Source: Streptomyces sp. NBC_01306
GTDB taxonomy: Bacteria > Actinomycetota > Actinomycetes > Streptomycetales > Streptomycetaceae
Reading direction: 5' to 3'
NCBI RefSeq assembly: GCF_026340465.1
Contig: NZ_JAPEPC010000001.1
Location: forward strand, 6,711,501-6,775,500
Length of the DNA: 64,000 nt
Below the pieces are notes generated by a model, which saw only the letters and a program-made list of their open reading frames with translations, did not search any database and was not told the DNA's origin. Of this stretch, positions 35,685-44,078 are shown piece after piece (positions within the stretch are counted from its first letter, which is position 1; every line of letters begins with the position of its first letter). The position numbers and the translations under genes are program-made.

Positions 35685-35719
35685 TTGGTCTTGACCAAGA
35701 AGGGGTGCCGTCCTACTCT
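35685..35719 (+). promoter_or_regulatory. Promoter with DasR-type palindrome before the GntR gene
   Basis: TTGACC (35691-35696) and TACTCT (35714-35719) are 17 nt apart. The -35 is embedded in the perfect palindrome TTGGTC-TT-GACCAA (35685-35698). Its core TGGTCTTGACCA differs at one position from the dre core TGGTCTAGACCA recognised by DasR and related GntR/HutC regulators. It suggests control by DasR or by the encoded GntR protein itself. Confidence 0.6.
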
Positions 35720-35798
35720 CGCAGAGTTAGTGCAGGAACCTTTAATAAATAAGGGCACAGAAAAGCCGCCGGGGATACGGCGATTGCGGAGGATCAGG

Positions 35799-36566
35799 GT
35801 GGGGACCACGCAGCTGGAATCGGTGCCGGAGCCGAAGTACTGGCACCTCAAGAACGTGCTCACCGAGGCGCTGGACTCGGAATTCGCGGTCGGGGAGATC
35901 CTCCCCAACGAGCGTGAACTGGCCGCGCGCTTCGGTGTCGCGCGCGCCACGCTGCGTCAGGCGCTGGAACAGCTGGAGCTGGAAGGGCGTCTGCAGCGCC
36001 GCCGGGGGGTGGGCACCACGGTGGCCCCGCCGCGCGTCGGTGTCGATGTGTCGACTTCCCAGCAGACCTGGCCCGGTGCGTCGGACGACGCCTGGCAGCC
36101 CGTCGAGTGCGGCAGCGCCACCCCGCCGGCCGCCGTGGCCCGGCTGCTCGACGCGGACGGCGACGACGCGGTGCACACCGTACGCAGGATCCGGATGACG
36201 CAGGGGCAGTCCGTCGCCACGGAGCTGGTGTACGTGCCGGTTGCCTCTGTGCCCGAACTGTCCGCCATAGAAGCCCCGTCGGGCCCGGCGCGTGCGCGCG
36301 CCGTCCTCCGTGAGCTCCAGCATCTCGACCTCGACGGCCAGGACCGCGCGGTCGAGCTCGGTTCGGCGCGCGCCGACGACGCCAGGGAACTCGACCGGCT
36401 GCCCGGTGCTCCGGTGCTCGTCGTCACCACCCGGTACATTGCGGGCGGCCGGACGGTCGCGGTGTCGGTGGCCACCTACCGGGCGGACACCTGCCGGCTC
36501 ACCTTCGGCGACTCGGGCGACGTGGAGATCAGCGACCAGCTGCCGGGCGGCAAGAAGGCCTCCTGA
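35799..36566 (+). CDS. GntR-family regulator, HutC subfamily
   Basis: A 255-aa regulator with an N-terminal winged helix (ILPNERELAARFGVARATLR) and a C-terminal UTRA effector domain (about 95-245). The GTG at 35799 has GCGGAGGA upstream; the longer frame would read through the promoter. DasR and NagR belong to this subfamily and bind amino-sugar phosphates. Together with the dre-like site and a convergent ROK regulator this points to carbon or amino-sugar control, though the UTRA domain is too divergent by eye to name a ligand. Confidence 0.85.
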   Translation: MGTTQLESVPEPKYWHLKNVLTEALDSEFAVGEILPNERELAARFGVARATLRQALEQLELEGRLQRRRGVGTTVAPPRVGVDVSTSQQTWPGASDDAWQPVECGSATPPAAVARLLDADGDDAVHTVRRIRMTQGQSVATELVYVPVASVPELSAIEAPSGPARARAVLRELQHLDLDGQDRAVELGSARADDARELDRLPGAPVLVVTTRYIAGGRTVAVSVATYRADTCRLTFGDSGDVEISDQLPGGKKAS

Positions 36567-36601
36567 CGCCCGGACGTCCACGGGTTGTTCAACACCACGG
36601 T

Positions 36602-36648
36602 GTGACGGGCCCCGCCGCTGCGCCCGGCGTTCAGCGGCGGGCCGTCAC
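36602..36648. terminator. Hairpin between convergent GntR and ROK genes
   Basis: The arms GTGACGGGCCCCGCCGCTG (36602-36620) and CAGCGGCGGGCCGTCAC (36632-36648) pair with a 2-nt bulge. The right arm includes the last codons of the ROK gene. It can end both convergent transcripts. Confidence 0.6.
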
Positions 36649-37791
36649 CGTGCCCTCCACGGCGAAGAGCTCCTCCTCCACGTGGTCGAGCGCCAGCCGC
36701 AGTGCACCGGTCGCCACCGCGGCCTCACCGAGCACCGACAGCGCGACCCGGGGCGGGCGCAGGCAGTAGCGCGCCAACTCGCCCCGCAGCGGCTCCAGTA
36801 CGCCGTCCAGTCCGGCCGCCCAGCCGCCGATCACCACCAGCTCCGGGTCGAGTGCCAGCACCAGCGCTGCGACGTCGTGCACCAGCCGCTGAATGAACCG
36901 CTCCACGGCGGCCCGGGCCCGGGTGTCGCCCTCCTTGGCATGGGAGAAGACCTCGGCGACCGCGTGCTCGTCCAGCGGATGGAGCGGCTCGTCGGTCGTG
37001 GAGAGCAGCTTCTCGGGTGTGACTCCACGGCCCAGCAGATGCAGCGCGCCGATCTCGCCCGCCGCGCCGCCGAAACCGCGGTGCAGCCGCCCGCCGATCA
37101 GCGATCCGGCACCGGGGCTCAGGCCGGCGAGCACGAAGACGATGTCGTCGGAATCGGTCGCGGCGCCCTTCCAGTGCTCGGCCACGGCTGCCGCGTTGGC
37201 GTCGTTCTCGACCAGGACCGGGCAGCGGAACGACCGCCGCAGCCGCTCGCCCAGTGCGAGCCCGGTCCACTCGGGAAGCGCGGTGCCCAGCCGGACCGTG
37301 CCGTCGGCCTCCACGATTCCGGGGCTGCCGACCCCGACCGCCCGCAGCGTGCTGCGCGCGACTCCGGCCCGGCGCAGCACATCGGCCACCGTGCTCCGGA
37401 CCCGCTCCAGCCGCTCGTCCGCGGACGCCGCCTCCGGCACGTCGCGGGAACCGGAGCCGATGATCTCTCCGTCGAGGCCGGAGAGCAGGGCGGCGACCCG
37501 GTGCGGCCCGATCTCGATCCCCAGCAGATGCCCGGCCTCCGCACGGAACCGGAACCGCCGCGCCGGCCGCCCCTGGCGCCGGGTCCCGCCCTCCGCCTCG
37601 GGTGCGTCCTCGACGACGAGCCCGGCCGCCATCAGGCCTTCGATCACGCCTTCGACCGTCGGCCGCGAAAGGCCGGTGATACGGGTGAGATCCGTCAGGG
37701 TCGGGAACACCTCGCCGCGCAGTGCGTGCAGCACCACGGAGGAGTTGATCCGTCGCAGCAACGAGGGATCCCCGCCGGTCAGCTGCCCCAA
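36631..37791 (-). CDS. ROK-family transcriptional regulator
   Basis: A 386-aa ROK protein with an N-terminal winged helix (TLTDLTRITGLSRPTVEGVI) and a sugar-kinase-like fold (GVGSPGIVEADGTVRLG, VENDANAAAVAEHW). The ATP loop and the CxCGxxGC zinc motif of ROK kinases are missing (GALHLLGRGVTPEKLL), so it is a regulator and not a kinase. TTG start at 37791, behind GGAGG. Its targets are unknown; the neighbouring GntR gene suggests sugar metabolism. Confidence 0.85.
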   Translation of the reverse strand: MGQLTGGDPSLLRRINSSVVLHALRGEVFPTLTDLTRITGLSRPTVEGVIEGLMAAGLVVEDAPEAEGGTRRQGRPARRFRFRAEAGHLLGIEIGPHRVAALLSGLDGEIIGSGSRDVPEAASADERLERVRSTVADVLRRAGVARSTLRAVGVGSPGIVEADGTVRLGTALPEWTGLALGERLRRSFRCPVLVENDANAAAVAEHWKGAATDSDDIVFVLAGLSPGAGSLIGGRLHRGFGGAAGEIGALHLLGRGVTPEKLLSTTDEPLHPLDEHAVAEVFSHAKEGDTRARAAVERFIQRLVHDVAALVLALDPELVVIGGWAAGLDGVLEPLRGELARYCLRPPRVALSVLGEAAVATGALRLALDHVEEELFAVEGTVTARR

Positions 37792-37882
37792 CGTCTGTCC
37801 TCCCAGCTCAGCTCATGCGTGTGTGCCCGGATGGTACCGGGTGACAGGTCGGGCGGCGAGTGGCTGCCGGAACGACAGCGGG

Positions 37883-37996
37883 TCAGGCGGGCGCGACGAA
37901 CCCCGACTCGTACGCGGCAATCACCGCTTGCGTACGGTCCCGGGCCCCCAACTTCGCCAGCACAGCGCTGACGTGGGACTTCACCGTTGCGCCGGC
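37883..37996 (-). pseudogene. C-terminal remnant of a LuxR/NarL-type response regulator
   Basis: In one frame the minus strand encodes TVKSHVSAVLAKLGARDR followed by TQAVIAAYESGFVAPA and a stop. This is the recognition helix and C-terminus of a NarL-type DNA-binding domain. Nothing upstream belongs to it: the homology stops near 37993 and the sequence runs into the promoter region of the gene at 38053. About 80% of the regulator is gone, presumably by a deletion. No start codon and no partner kinase are present. Confidence 0.75.
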
Positions 37997-38052
37997 GTGA
38001 CGTCTGACGGCCCCGGCGGTCAACTGTCAGTGGTGGAAGGTTTACTGAGGGG

Positions 38053-38496
38053 ATGACCACCGCTCAGTACGTCGCCACCATCGACCGGCTGCGGACCCGT
38101 GCGTTCCCCGCCCGGCACGGGTGGTCGGACACCGGACCGGGCGGGCCCGGGTACCACCTCGCGGCTCTGATCACCCGCGACACGCTCCTGGGCGCCGAGG
38201 ACGACGCCGCTCCGGAGGGGGAGGCCGAAGACCAGCTCGGGGCCGAGTACGAGGCCCTGGTGGCCGTGCTCGACGCGCGGTGGGGCGAGGCGCAGACGTT
38301 CAGCCTCTGGAGCATGCTGACCCGGCGCATGGAGGGGGAGGAGATACCGGAGCCCTGGGCCGAGTTGTGCACCACCGCACCGTCCCTCCACCTCTGGAGG
38401 GCTGAGGGGCGCTGGATCGCCATCGGGGCCGTACGGGAGAGCCAGGAGCAGGGCGCACGGTTGATGGTGGCGGTTACCGACGTGGATCCGCCGTAG
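38053..38496 (+). CDS. Hypothetical protein, 147 aa
   Basis: An acidic soluble protein without signal peptide or membrane helix; Trp-containing segments such as AQTFSLWSMLTRRMEGEE and APSLHLWRAEGRWIAIGAV are its most distinctive parts. Codon use is normal for the genome and ATG 38053 follows GAGGGG, so it is probably real. I do not recognise the family. It lies directly behind the response-regulator remnant and converges on mug. Confidence 0.65.
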   Translation: MTTAQYVATIDRLRTRAFPARHGWSDTGPGGPGYHLAALITRDTLLGAEDDAAPEGEAEDQLGAEYEALVAVLDARWGEAQTFSLWSMLTRRMEGEEIPEPWAELCTTAPSLHLWRAEGRWIAIGAVRESQEQGARLMVAVTDVDPP

Positions 38497-38589
38497 CCTG
38501 CGGCCCCAGCTGCGGTCCCAGCTGCGGGGTCCTGCCGGTGGGTGACCGCCGGTGAGCCGGCTGCTCCGGTGTGCTGGGTCGCTGCCCGG

Positions 38590-39144
38590 TCAGGGTGCGG
38601 ACCGGGGTGTCGTCCGGACTGCTTCGCGCAGTCTGCCGTACTCCTCGGCCATCGTTGCCGCGGTCCAGTGGGCGTTGAGACCGCTCGGGTTGGGCAGTGC
38701 CCAGATCCGGGTGGAGCCGATGGTCCGGGTCTGCGGACCTATCCGGGCCTTGGGCTCGTGGAACGCCGTGCGGTAGGCGGTGACTCCCACGACGGCGAGC
38801 CAACGCGGCTTGAGCTTCTCCACCTTGGCCGTCAGGATGCGTCCGCCCTCGCGGTACTCCTCGGCGCTCAGCTCATCGGCGCGGGCCGAGGCCCGTGCCA
38901 CCACATTGGTGATGCCGAGGCCGAGGCCAAGCAGGTCGTCCTGTTCCGAAGGGGCCAGCCTGCGGGGCGTGAATCCTGACAGGTGGAGCACCGGCCAGAA
39001 ACGGTTGCCCGGCCGGGCGAAGTGGTGGCCGGTCGCGGCCGTCATCAGGCCGGGGTTGATCCCGCAGAACAGGACGCTCAAGCCCTCCGCGACCACATCG
39101 GGGACGATGCGGTCGCGGGCGGCTTCGAGCTCTTCGGGCTTCAT
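38590..39144 (-). CDS. mug: G/U mismatch-specific uracil-DNA glycosylase
   Basis: A 184-aa member of the uracil-DNA glycosylase superfamily with the Mug motif LFCGINPGLMTAATGHHFA and the late ALPNPSGLNAH. Mug removes uracil or ethenocytosine from mismatches. It starts 19 nt after purB on the same strand, so the two are probably cotranscribed. With alkB and ligB it forms a small repair neighbourhood. Confidence 0.9.
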   Translation of the reverse strand: MKPEELEAARDRIVPDVVAEGLSVLFCGINPGLMTAATGHHFARPGNRFWPVLHLSGFTPRRLAPSEQDDLLGLGLGITNVVARASARADELSAEEYREGGRILTAKVEKLKPRWLAVVGVTAYRTAFHEPKARIGPQTRTIGSTRIWALPNPSGLNAHWTAATMAEEYGRLREAVRTTPRSAP

Positions 39145-39163
39145 CAGCGGATCAGCGCGCGGA

Positions 39164-40597
39164 TCAGAGGATCGAGCCGGGGGCGTAGGCGGCGGCCTCC
39201 GGGTGCTGCTTGGAGACCTCCTCGATCCGCGAGACCACCGCGGCCACCTGGGCGCCCGCGGCGCCGGTGAAGGAGAGCTTGTCCGCCATCAGCGAGTCCA
39301 GCTGAGCCCGGTCGAGAGGCATCCGCTCGTCGGCCGCCAGCTTGTCCAGCAGCTCGTTGCGCTCAGCGCCCTGCTCGCGCATGGCGAGCGCGGACGCGAC
39401 CGCGTGCTCCTTGATGACCTCGTGCGCCACCTCACGGCCGACACCCGCCCGTACGGCGCCCATCAGCACCTTGGTGGTGGCAAGGAACGGCAGATAGCGG
39501 TCCAGCTCCCGGGCGACCACCGCCGGGAACGCGCCGAACTCGTCGAGCACCGTCAGGAAGGTCTCCAGCAGCCCGTCGAAGGCGAAGAACGCGTCGGGCA
39601 GGGCGACGCGGCGGACGACCGAGCACGACACGTCGCCCTCGTTCCACTGGTCACCGGCCAGTTCGCCGGTCATCGACGCGTAACCGCGCAGGATCACCAT
39701 CAGACCGTTGACGCGCTCGCAGGAACGGGTGTTCATCTTGTGCGGCATCGCGGACGAGCCGACCTGCCCCGGCTTGAACCCCTCCGTCACCAGCTCGTGC
39801 CCGGCCATCAGCCGGATCGTCTTGGCCAGCGACGAGGGCGCGCCCGCCAGCTGCACGAGCGCGGTCACCACCTCGTAGTCGATCGAGCGGGGGTACACCT
39901 GGCCGACCGATGTGAAGGCGTGCGCGAAGCCGAGGTGCCCCGCGATCCGCTGCTCCAGCTCGGCCAGCTTCGACTCATCACCGCCCAGCAGGTCGAGCAT
40001 GTCCTGTGCGGTACCGACCGGGCCCTTGATCCCGCGCAGCGGGTAACGCCCCAGCAGGTCCTCAAGACGTCCGTACGCCGCCAGCAGTTCGTCGGCGGTC
40101 GTCGCGAAGCGCTTGCCGAGCGTCGTCGCCTGCGCGGCCACATTGTGCGAACGCCCGGCCATCACCAGCTCGGCGTGCTCACCGGCCAGCCTGCCGAGGC
40201 GCGCGAGCACGGCGACGGTGCGGTCCCGCATCAGTTCGAGCGAGAGCCGGATCTGGAGCTGCTCCACGTTCTCGGTGAGGTCGCGCGAGGTCATGCCCTT
40301 GTGGATCTGCTCATGCCCCGCCAGGGCGTTGAACTCCTCGATCCGCGCCTTCACGTCGTGCCGGGTGACTTTCTCCCGCTCGGCGATCGACGCCAGGTCC
40401 ACCTGGTCGAGCACCCGCTCGTAGTCGGCGACCGCGGTCCCGGGCACCTCGATCCCGAGGTCCTGCTGGGCACGCAGCACGGCCAGCCAGAGCTGGCGCT
40501 CCAGCCTGACCTTCTGCTCGGGGGACCAGAGGACAGCGAGCTCCGTGGAGGCGTAGCGGCCGGCCAGAACGTTGGGGATGCGAGGCTTTGCAGTCAC
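39164..40597 (-). CDS. purB: Adenylosuccinate lyase
   Basis: A 477-aa lyase of normal PurB length with the signature VGSSAMPHKMNTRSCER, the early TSRDLTENVEQ and the GIKGPVGTAQDMLDL block. It acts twice in purine synthesis, on SAICAR and adenylosuccinate. Its presence supports a different role for the lyase paralogue at 13080-14507. Confidence 0.95.
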   Translation of the reverse strand: MTAKPRIPNVLAGRYASTELAVLWSPEQKVRLERQLWLAVLRAQQDLGIEVPGTAVADYERVLDQVDLASIAEREKVTRHDVKARIEEFNALAGHEQIHKGMTSRDLTENVEQLQIRLSLELMRDRTVAVLARLGRLAGEHAELVMAGRSHNVAAQATTLGKRFATTADELLAAYGRLEDLLGRYPLRGIKGPVGTAQDMLDLLGGDESKLAELEQRIAGHLGFAHAFTSVGQVYPRSIDYEVVTALVQLAGAPSSLAKTIRLMAGHELVTEGFKPGQVGSSAMPHKMNTRSCERVNGLMVILRGYASMTGELAGDQWNEGDVSCSVVRRVALPDAFFAFDGLLETFLTVLDEFGAFPAVVARELDRYLPFLATTKVLMGAVRAGVGREVAHEVIKEHAVASALAMREQGAERNELLDKLAADERMPLDRAQLDSLMADKLSFTGAAGAQVAAVVSRIEEVSKQHPEAAAYAPGSIL

Positions 40598-40714
40598 GTG
40601 AAGTGATTCTACTGGCGGTTCCTGCAGGTCCGTGCCCCGGATCTCTTTGTGGGTTGCTACGGCGTTCGGCTCGGGCTACCGCGTTCGAATATGCGTTCGG
40701 GTACGCTCTGCTGT

Positions 40715-41341
40715 ATGGCTGTCCACCTGCAGAGTTCCCTCTTCGGCCAGGGTGATGCGACCGGTCTGCGCCCGCTGGCCGGAGTCCACCGCAGCCACCT
40801 GGGGCAGGGCGCCTGGATCGATGTGCTGCCGCAGTGGCTCGCCGGGGCGGACGCGCTCTTCGACGTACTGGTGCGGGACGTCCCCTGGCACGCGGAACAG
40901 CGCGTCATGTACGAGCGGGTGGTGGAGGTGCCGAGACTGCTGTCGTTCTTCCGCGCGGACGACCCTCTGCCGCACCCGGTGCTCGACGAGGCCCGTGACG
41001 CACTCGGGGCGCATTACGCGGAGGAGCTCGGCGAGCCCTTCACCACCGCCGGACTGTGCTTCTACCGAGACGGACGGGACGGCGTCGCCTGGCACGGGGA
41101 CACCATCGGCCGGGGCAGCAGGGAGGACACGATGGTCGCGATCCTCTCGCTCGGCGCTCCCCGGACCCTGACGCTCCGGCCGCGTGGTGGAGGCGGCACC
41201 GTCCGCACCCCGCTCGGGCACGGCGACCTCATCGTGATGGGCGGCAGCTGCCAGCGCACCTGGGAGCACGCCATTCTCAAGACGGCCAGGCCCGTGGGGC
41301 CGCGCATCAGCGTCCAGTTCCGCCCGCACGGGGTGCGCTGA
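40715..41341 (+). CDS. alkB: AlkB-like 2-oxoglutarate/Fe(II) DNA dealkylase
   Basis: A 208-aa dioxygenase with the iron ligands HGD in GVAWHGDTIG and a distal His in RTWEHAILKT, and the 2-oxoglutarate Arg in RISVQFRP. The ATG at 40715 gives the usual length; the upstream frame to 40649 is not conserved. AlkB reverses methyl damage on bases. It is divergent from purB. Three GCGTTCG motifs lie before it (40662, 40681, 40693). Confidence 0.9.
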   Translation: MAVHLQSSLFGQGDATGLRPLAGVHRSHLGQGAWIDVLPQWLAGADALFDVLVRDVPWHAEQRVMYERVVEVPRLLSFFRADDPLPHPVLDEARDALGAHYAEELGEPFTTAGLCFYRDGRDGVAWHGDTIGRGSREDTMVAILSLGAPRTLTLRPRGGGGTVRTPLGHGDLIVMGGSCQRTWEHAILKTARPVGPRISVQFRPHGVR

Positions 41342-41537
41342 GCCGCGCGCCTGCGAGAGTACGGAGGTCTCCGCGCCTGCCCGGACCGTTCCCGTCCCAG
41401 CCCGCGCCCGCCCGGACTGTGCCCCTCCCGGTCCCGGCCCGATCCACACCGGGACGACGCACCGGGACGACGCGGTGGAAAACGGGTACGGATTCTCCGC
41501 CTTCGCCCAGCTTCTTCCACCGGCCCGGAGCCCCGCC

Positions 41538-43073
41538 ATGCTGCTTCATGAACTCGCCGCCACCTCCCGCGCTGTCGGTTCGGAATCCGCCAGGAACGCG
41601 AAGACCGCCCTGCTGGCCGAGTACCTCGGAAGCCTCGGACCGGACGATCTGCCCGCGGCGGTGGCGCTGCTCTCCGGCGAGTCCCGGCGGATGCGGATCG
41701 GGGTCGGCCCCGCGGCTCTGCGTGACCTTCCGGAACCCGCTGCTGATCCGTCGCTCGGTGTGCGGGAGACGCAGGACATCCTGGCCGCGCTGGCCGGCGT
41801 GCACGGCCCCGGTTCGCGTGACGAACGGAGCGCCCTGCTTCACGGGCTGTTCTCCCGGGCCACCGCGTCGGAGCAGTCCTTTCTCGGCGCCGTCCTCGTC
41901 GGCGAACTGCGGCAGGGCGCACTCGACTCCGTGGTCGCGGACGCGGTGGCGAAGGCCGCAGGGGTGGCGTCGGCGGACGTCAGGCGGGCCCTGATGTTCC
42001 GCGGCTCCGCCCGTGCCGTGGCGGCTGCTGCCCTGTCGGGCGGGCAGGAGGCGCTGCGGGCCTTCGGCCTGGAACTGGGCAGGCCGGTGCGGCCGATGCT
42101 CGCCGCGGGGGCGCCCGATGTGGCCGCGGCCCTGGAACGGATCGCGCCCGCCGCTCTGGAGTGGAAGCTGGACGGGATCCGGGTCCAGGTCCACCGGAAC
42201 GGCGCCGAAGTGGCCGTCTTCACCCGGAGCCTGGACGACATCACCTCGCGGGTGCCCGAAGTGGTCGAGGCGGCGAGGGAGTTGCCCGTCCGCTCGGCGG
42301 TGCTCGACGGGGAGGCGCTCGCGGTGGGACCGGACGGACGCCCCATGCCGTTCCAGGTGACGGCCGCCCGTACCGCGTCCCGGCAGGATCCGGCCCGGCT
42401 GCGTGCCGAAGTGCCATTGCGCGTGTACTTCTTCGACCTGCTGCACCGCGACGGCGCCGACCTCATCGACCTGCCCGCACGGACCCGCTGGGAGGCACTG
42501 GACGCGGTGGTGCCCGTGGAACTGCGCGTTCCGCGTACGGTCACCGGCGAGCCGGCCGAGGCGGAGCGGTTCTTCGCGGACGCCGTCGCGCAGGGGCAGG
42601 AAGGCGTGGTGGTGAAGGACCCCGCAGCGCCGTACGCGGCGGGGCGCCGCGGAGCCGGCTGGATCAAGGTGAAGCCCCGGCTCACGCTGGACCTGGTCGT
42701 GACGGCGGCGGAGTGGGGGCACGGCAGGCGGCAGGGCGTGCTCAGCAATCTCCATCTCGCCGCTCGCGGAGAGGCGGGGGATCCCGGTCCGTGGGTGATG
42801 CTGGGCAAGACCTTCAAGGGCCTCACCGATGAACTGCTGGCCTGGCAGACCCGCGAACTGCTGGCGCGCGAGGTGAGCCGGGACGAATACGTCGTACGGG
42901 TAAGGCCCGAACTGGTGGTGGAGGTGGCCTTCGACGGGCTGCAGCGCAGCACCCGCTATCCGGCCGGTCTCGCCCTGCGCTTCGCACGCGTCCTGCGCTA
43001 CCGCGAGGACAAGGGCCCCGCCGACGCGGACACCGTTGCCGCGGTCCGCGCACTCGCCCCGGTCGCCCTGTGA
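41538..43073 (+). CDS. ligB: ATP-dependent DNA ligase, LigB type
   Basis: A 511-aa ligase. The N-terminal DNA-binding helical domain is about residues 1-190. The adenylated Lys lies in EWKLDGIRVQVHR near residue 212. Motifs III (AVLDGEALAV), IV (EGVVVKDP) and V (GWIKVKP) follow, then an OB fold. The ATG at 41538 gives the family opening MLLHELA. This is an accessory ligase, thought to act in repair alongside the NAD-dependent enzyme. Confidence 0.9.
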   Translation: MLLHELAATSRAVGSESARNAKTALLAEYLGSLGPDDLPAAVALLSGESRRMRIGVGPAALRDLPEPAADPSLGVRETQDILAALAGVHGPGSRDERSALLHGLFSRATASEQSFLGAVLVGELRQGALDSVVADAVAKAAGVASADVRRALMFRGSARAVAAAALSGGQEALRAFGLELGRPVRPMLAAGAPDVAAALERIAPAALEWKLDGIRVQVHRNGAEVAVFTRSLDDITSRVPEVVEAARELPVRSAVLDGEALAVGPDGRPMPFQVTAARTASRQDPARLRAEVPLRVYFFDLLHRDGADLIDLPARTRWEALDAVVPVELRVPRTVTGEPAEAERFFADAVAQGQEGVVVKDPAAPYAAGRRGAGWIKVKPRLTLDLVVTAAEWGHGRRQGVLSNLHLAARGEAGDPGPWVMLGKTFKGLTDELLAWQTRELLAREVSRDEYVVRVRPELVVEVAFDGLQRSTRYPAGLALRFARVLRYREDKGPADADTVAAVRALAPVAL

Positions 43074-43147
43074 TCCACGTGACCCCGCGTGCGGCACAAC
43101 GACACCCCCACACCTACGGCACCCCGGCACCCCCGCCCTTACGGCGC

Positions 43148-43999
43148 CTACGACACGTCCGGCGCGGCCTCCAGCCGCCGCCAGCCGGTCACCGGGCCGG
43201 GGGCTCCGTCCTCAGCGGGCGTGATCCAGAACGCCCTTCCGGTGTCGGGGCAGAACTGGGCGCCGCTGCGCCCGTCGCCCGATGAACGTCCCGTCAGCCG
43301 CCGCCCGATCCACGGCACCAGATGCTCGCGCGCGAACCGGAGGTCACTGCTCCGCCGCGCAATCCACCGGGCCGCCGCAGCCGGGGGCAGCGGCGCCCGC
43401 CAGTCGTCCTCGGCCGCCAGCCCCAGCGTCTGCCACACCGCCTCGGCCACCCGGTGGTGGCCCTCGGCCGTCAGATGCAGCCGGTCCACGCCCCACAGCC
43501 GCTGATCCCCGAGCACCGGAGCGCCGTAGAGGTCGACGACCAGCGCGCCGTGCCGTGCGGCCAGGTCGTCGATGAAGGTGAACAGTTCCTCCATGCGCGG
43601 GCGGAAGCGTTCCATCACCGGTCCGTTCCGGCCCGGGCTGCGCATCAGTACCAGCTGTCCGCAGGCGGGAGCCAGCCGTCCTGCTGCCTCCTCCAGCCGC
43701 CCGCGCACCATCCCCATGTCGCACTTGGGGCGCAGGGTGTCGTTGAGCCCGCCGACCAGCGTCACCACATCGGGCCGGAGCTCCGCCGCCGCTTCGACCT
43801 GTTCGTCGGCGATCTGGCCGATCAGCTTTCCGCGTACGGCGAGATTCGCGTACCGGAAGCCGGGGGCCCGTGTCGCCAGGCGGGCCGCGAGCAGATCGGC
43901 CCAGCCGCGGTACGAGCCGTCGGGCAGGCCGTCCGACATTCCCTCGGTGAAGGAGTCGCCGACCGCGACCAGACTGGTGTAGGAGGCATTCAATTTCAT
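43148..43999 (-). CDS. SGNH/GDSL hydrolase
   Basis: A 283-aa SGNH hydrolase with block I VAVGDSFTEGMSDG, Gly and Asn in blocks II and III (GKLIGQIADEQ, VGGLNDTLRP) and block V DRLHLTAEGHHRVA. No signal peptide is seen, so it is a cytosolic esterase or lipase of unknown substrate. The gene stands alone. Confidence 0.85.
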   Translation of the reverse strand: MKLNASYTSLVAVGDSFTEGMSDGLPDGSYRGWADLLAARLATRAPGFRYANLAVRGKLIGQIADEQVEAAAELRPDVVTLVGGLNDTLRPKCDMGMVRGRLEEAAGRLAPACGQLVLMRSPGRNGPVMERFRPRMEELFTFIDDLAARHGALVVDLYGAPVLGDQRLWGVDRLHLTAEGHHRVAEAVWQTLGLAAEDDWRAPLPPAAAARWIARRSSDLRFAREHLVPWIGRRLTGRSSGDGRSGAQFCPDTGRAFWITPAEDGAPGPVTGWRRLEAAPDVS

Positions 44000-44078
44000 C
44001 GCCGGGCGATCCTACCGTGACGTGCCGCTGCCGCCCCGGGGATCTCCCGGGGGTCTCCGGGGAGACAGCGGCGCGTGG

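Noticed and set aside
38500..38580. Direct repeats of CCCAGCTGCGG as a regulatory element
   Set aside because: Short imperfect repetition at the end of a gene; no symmetry or promoter nearby.
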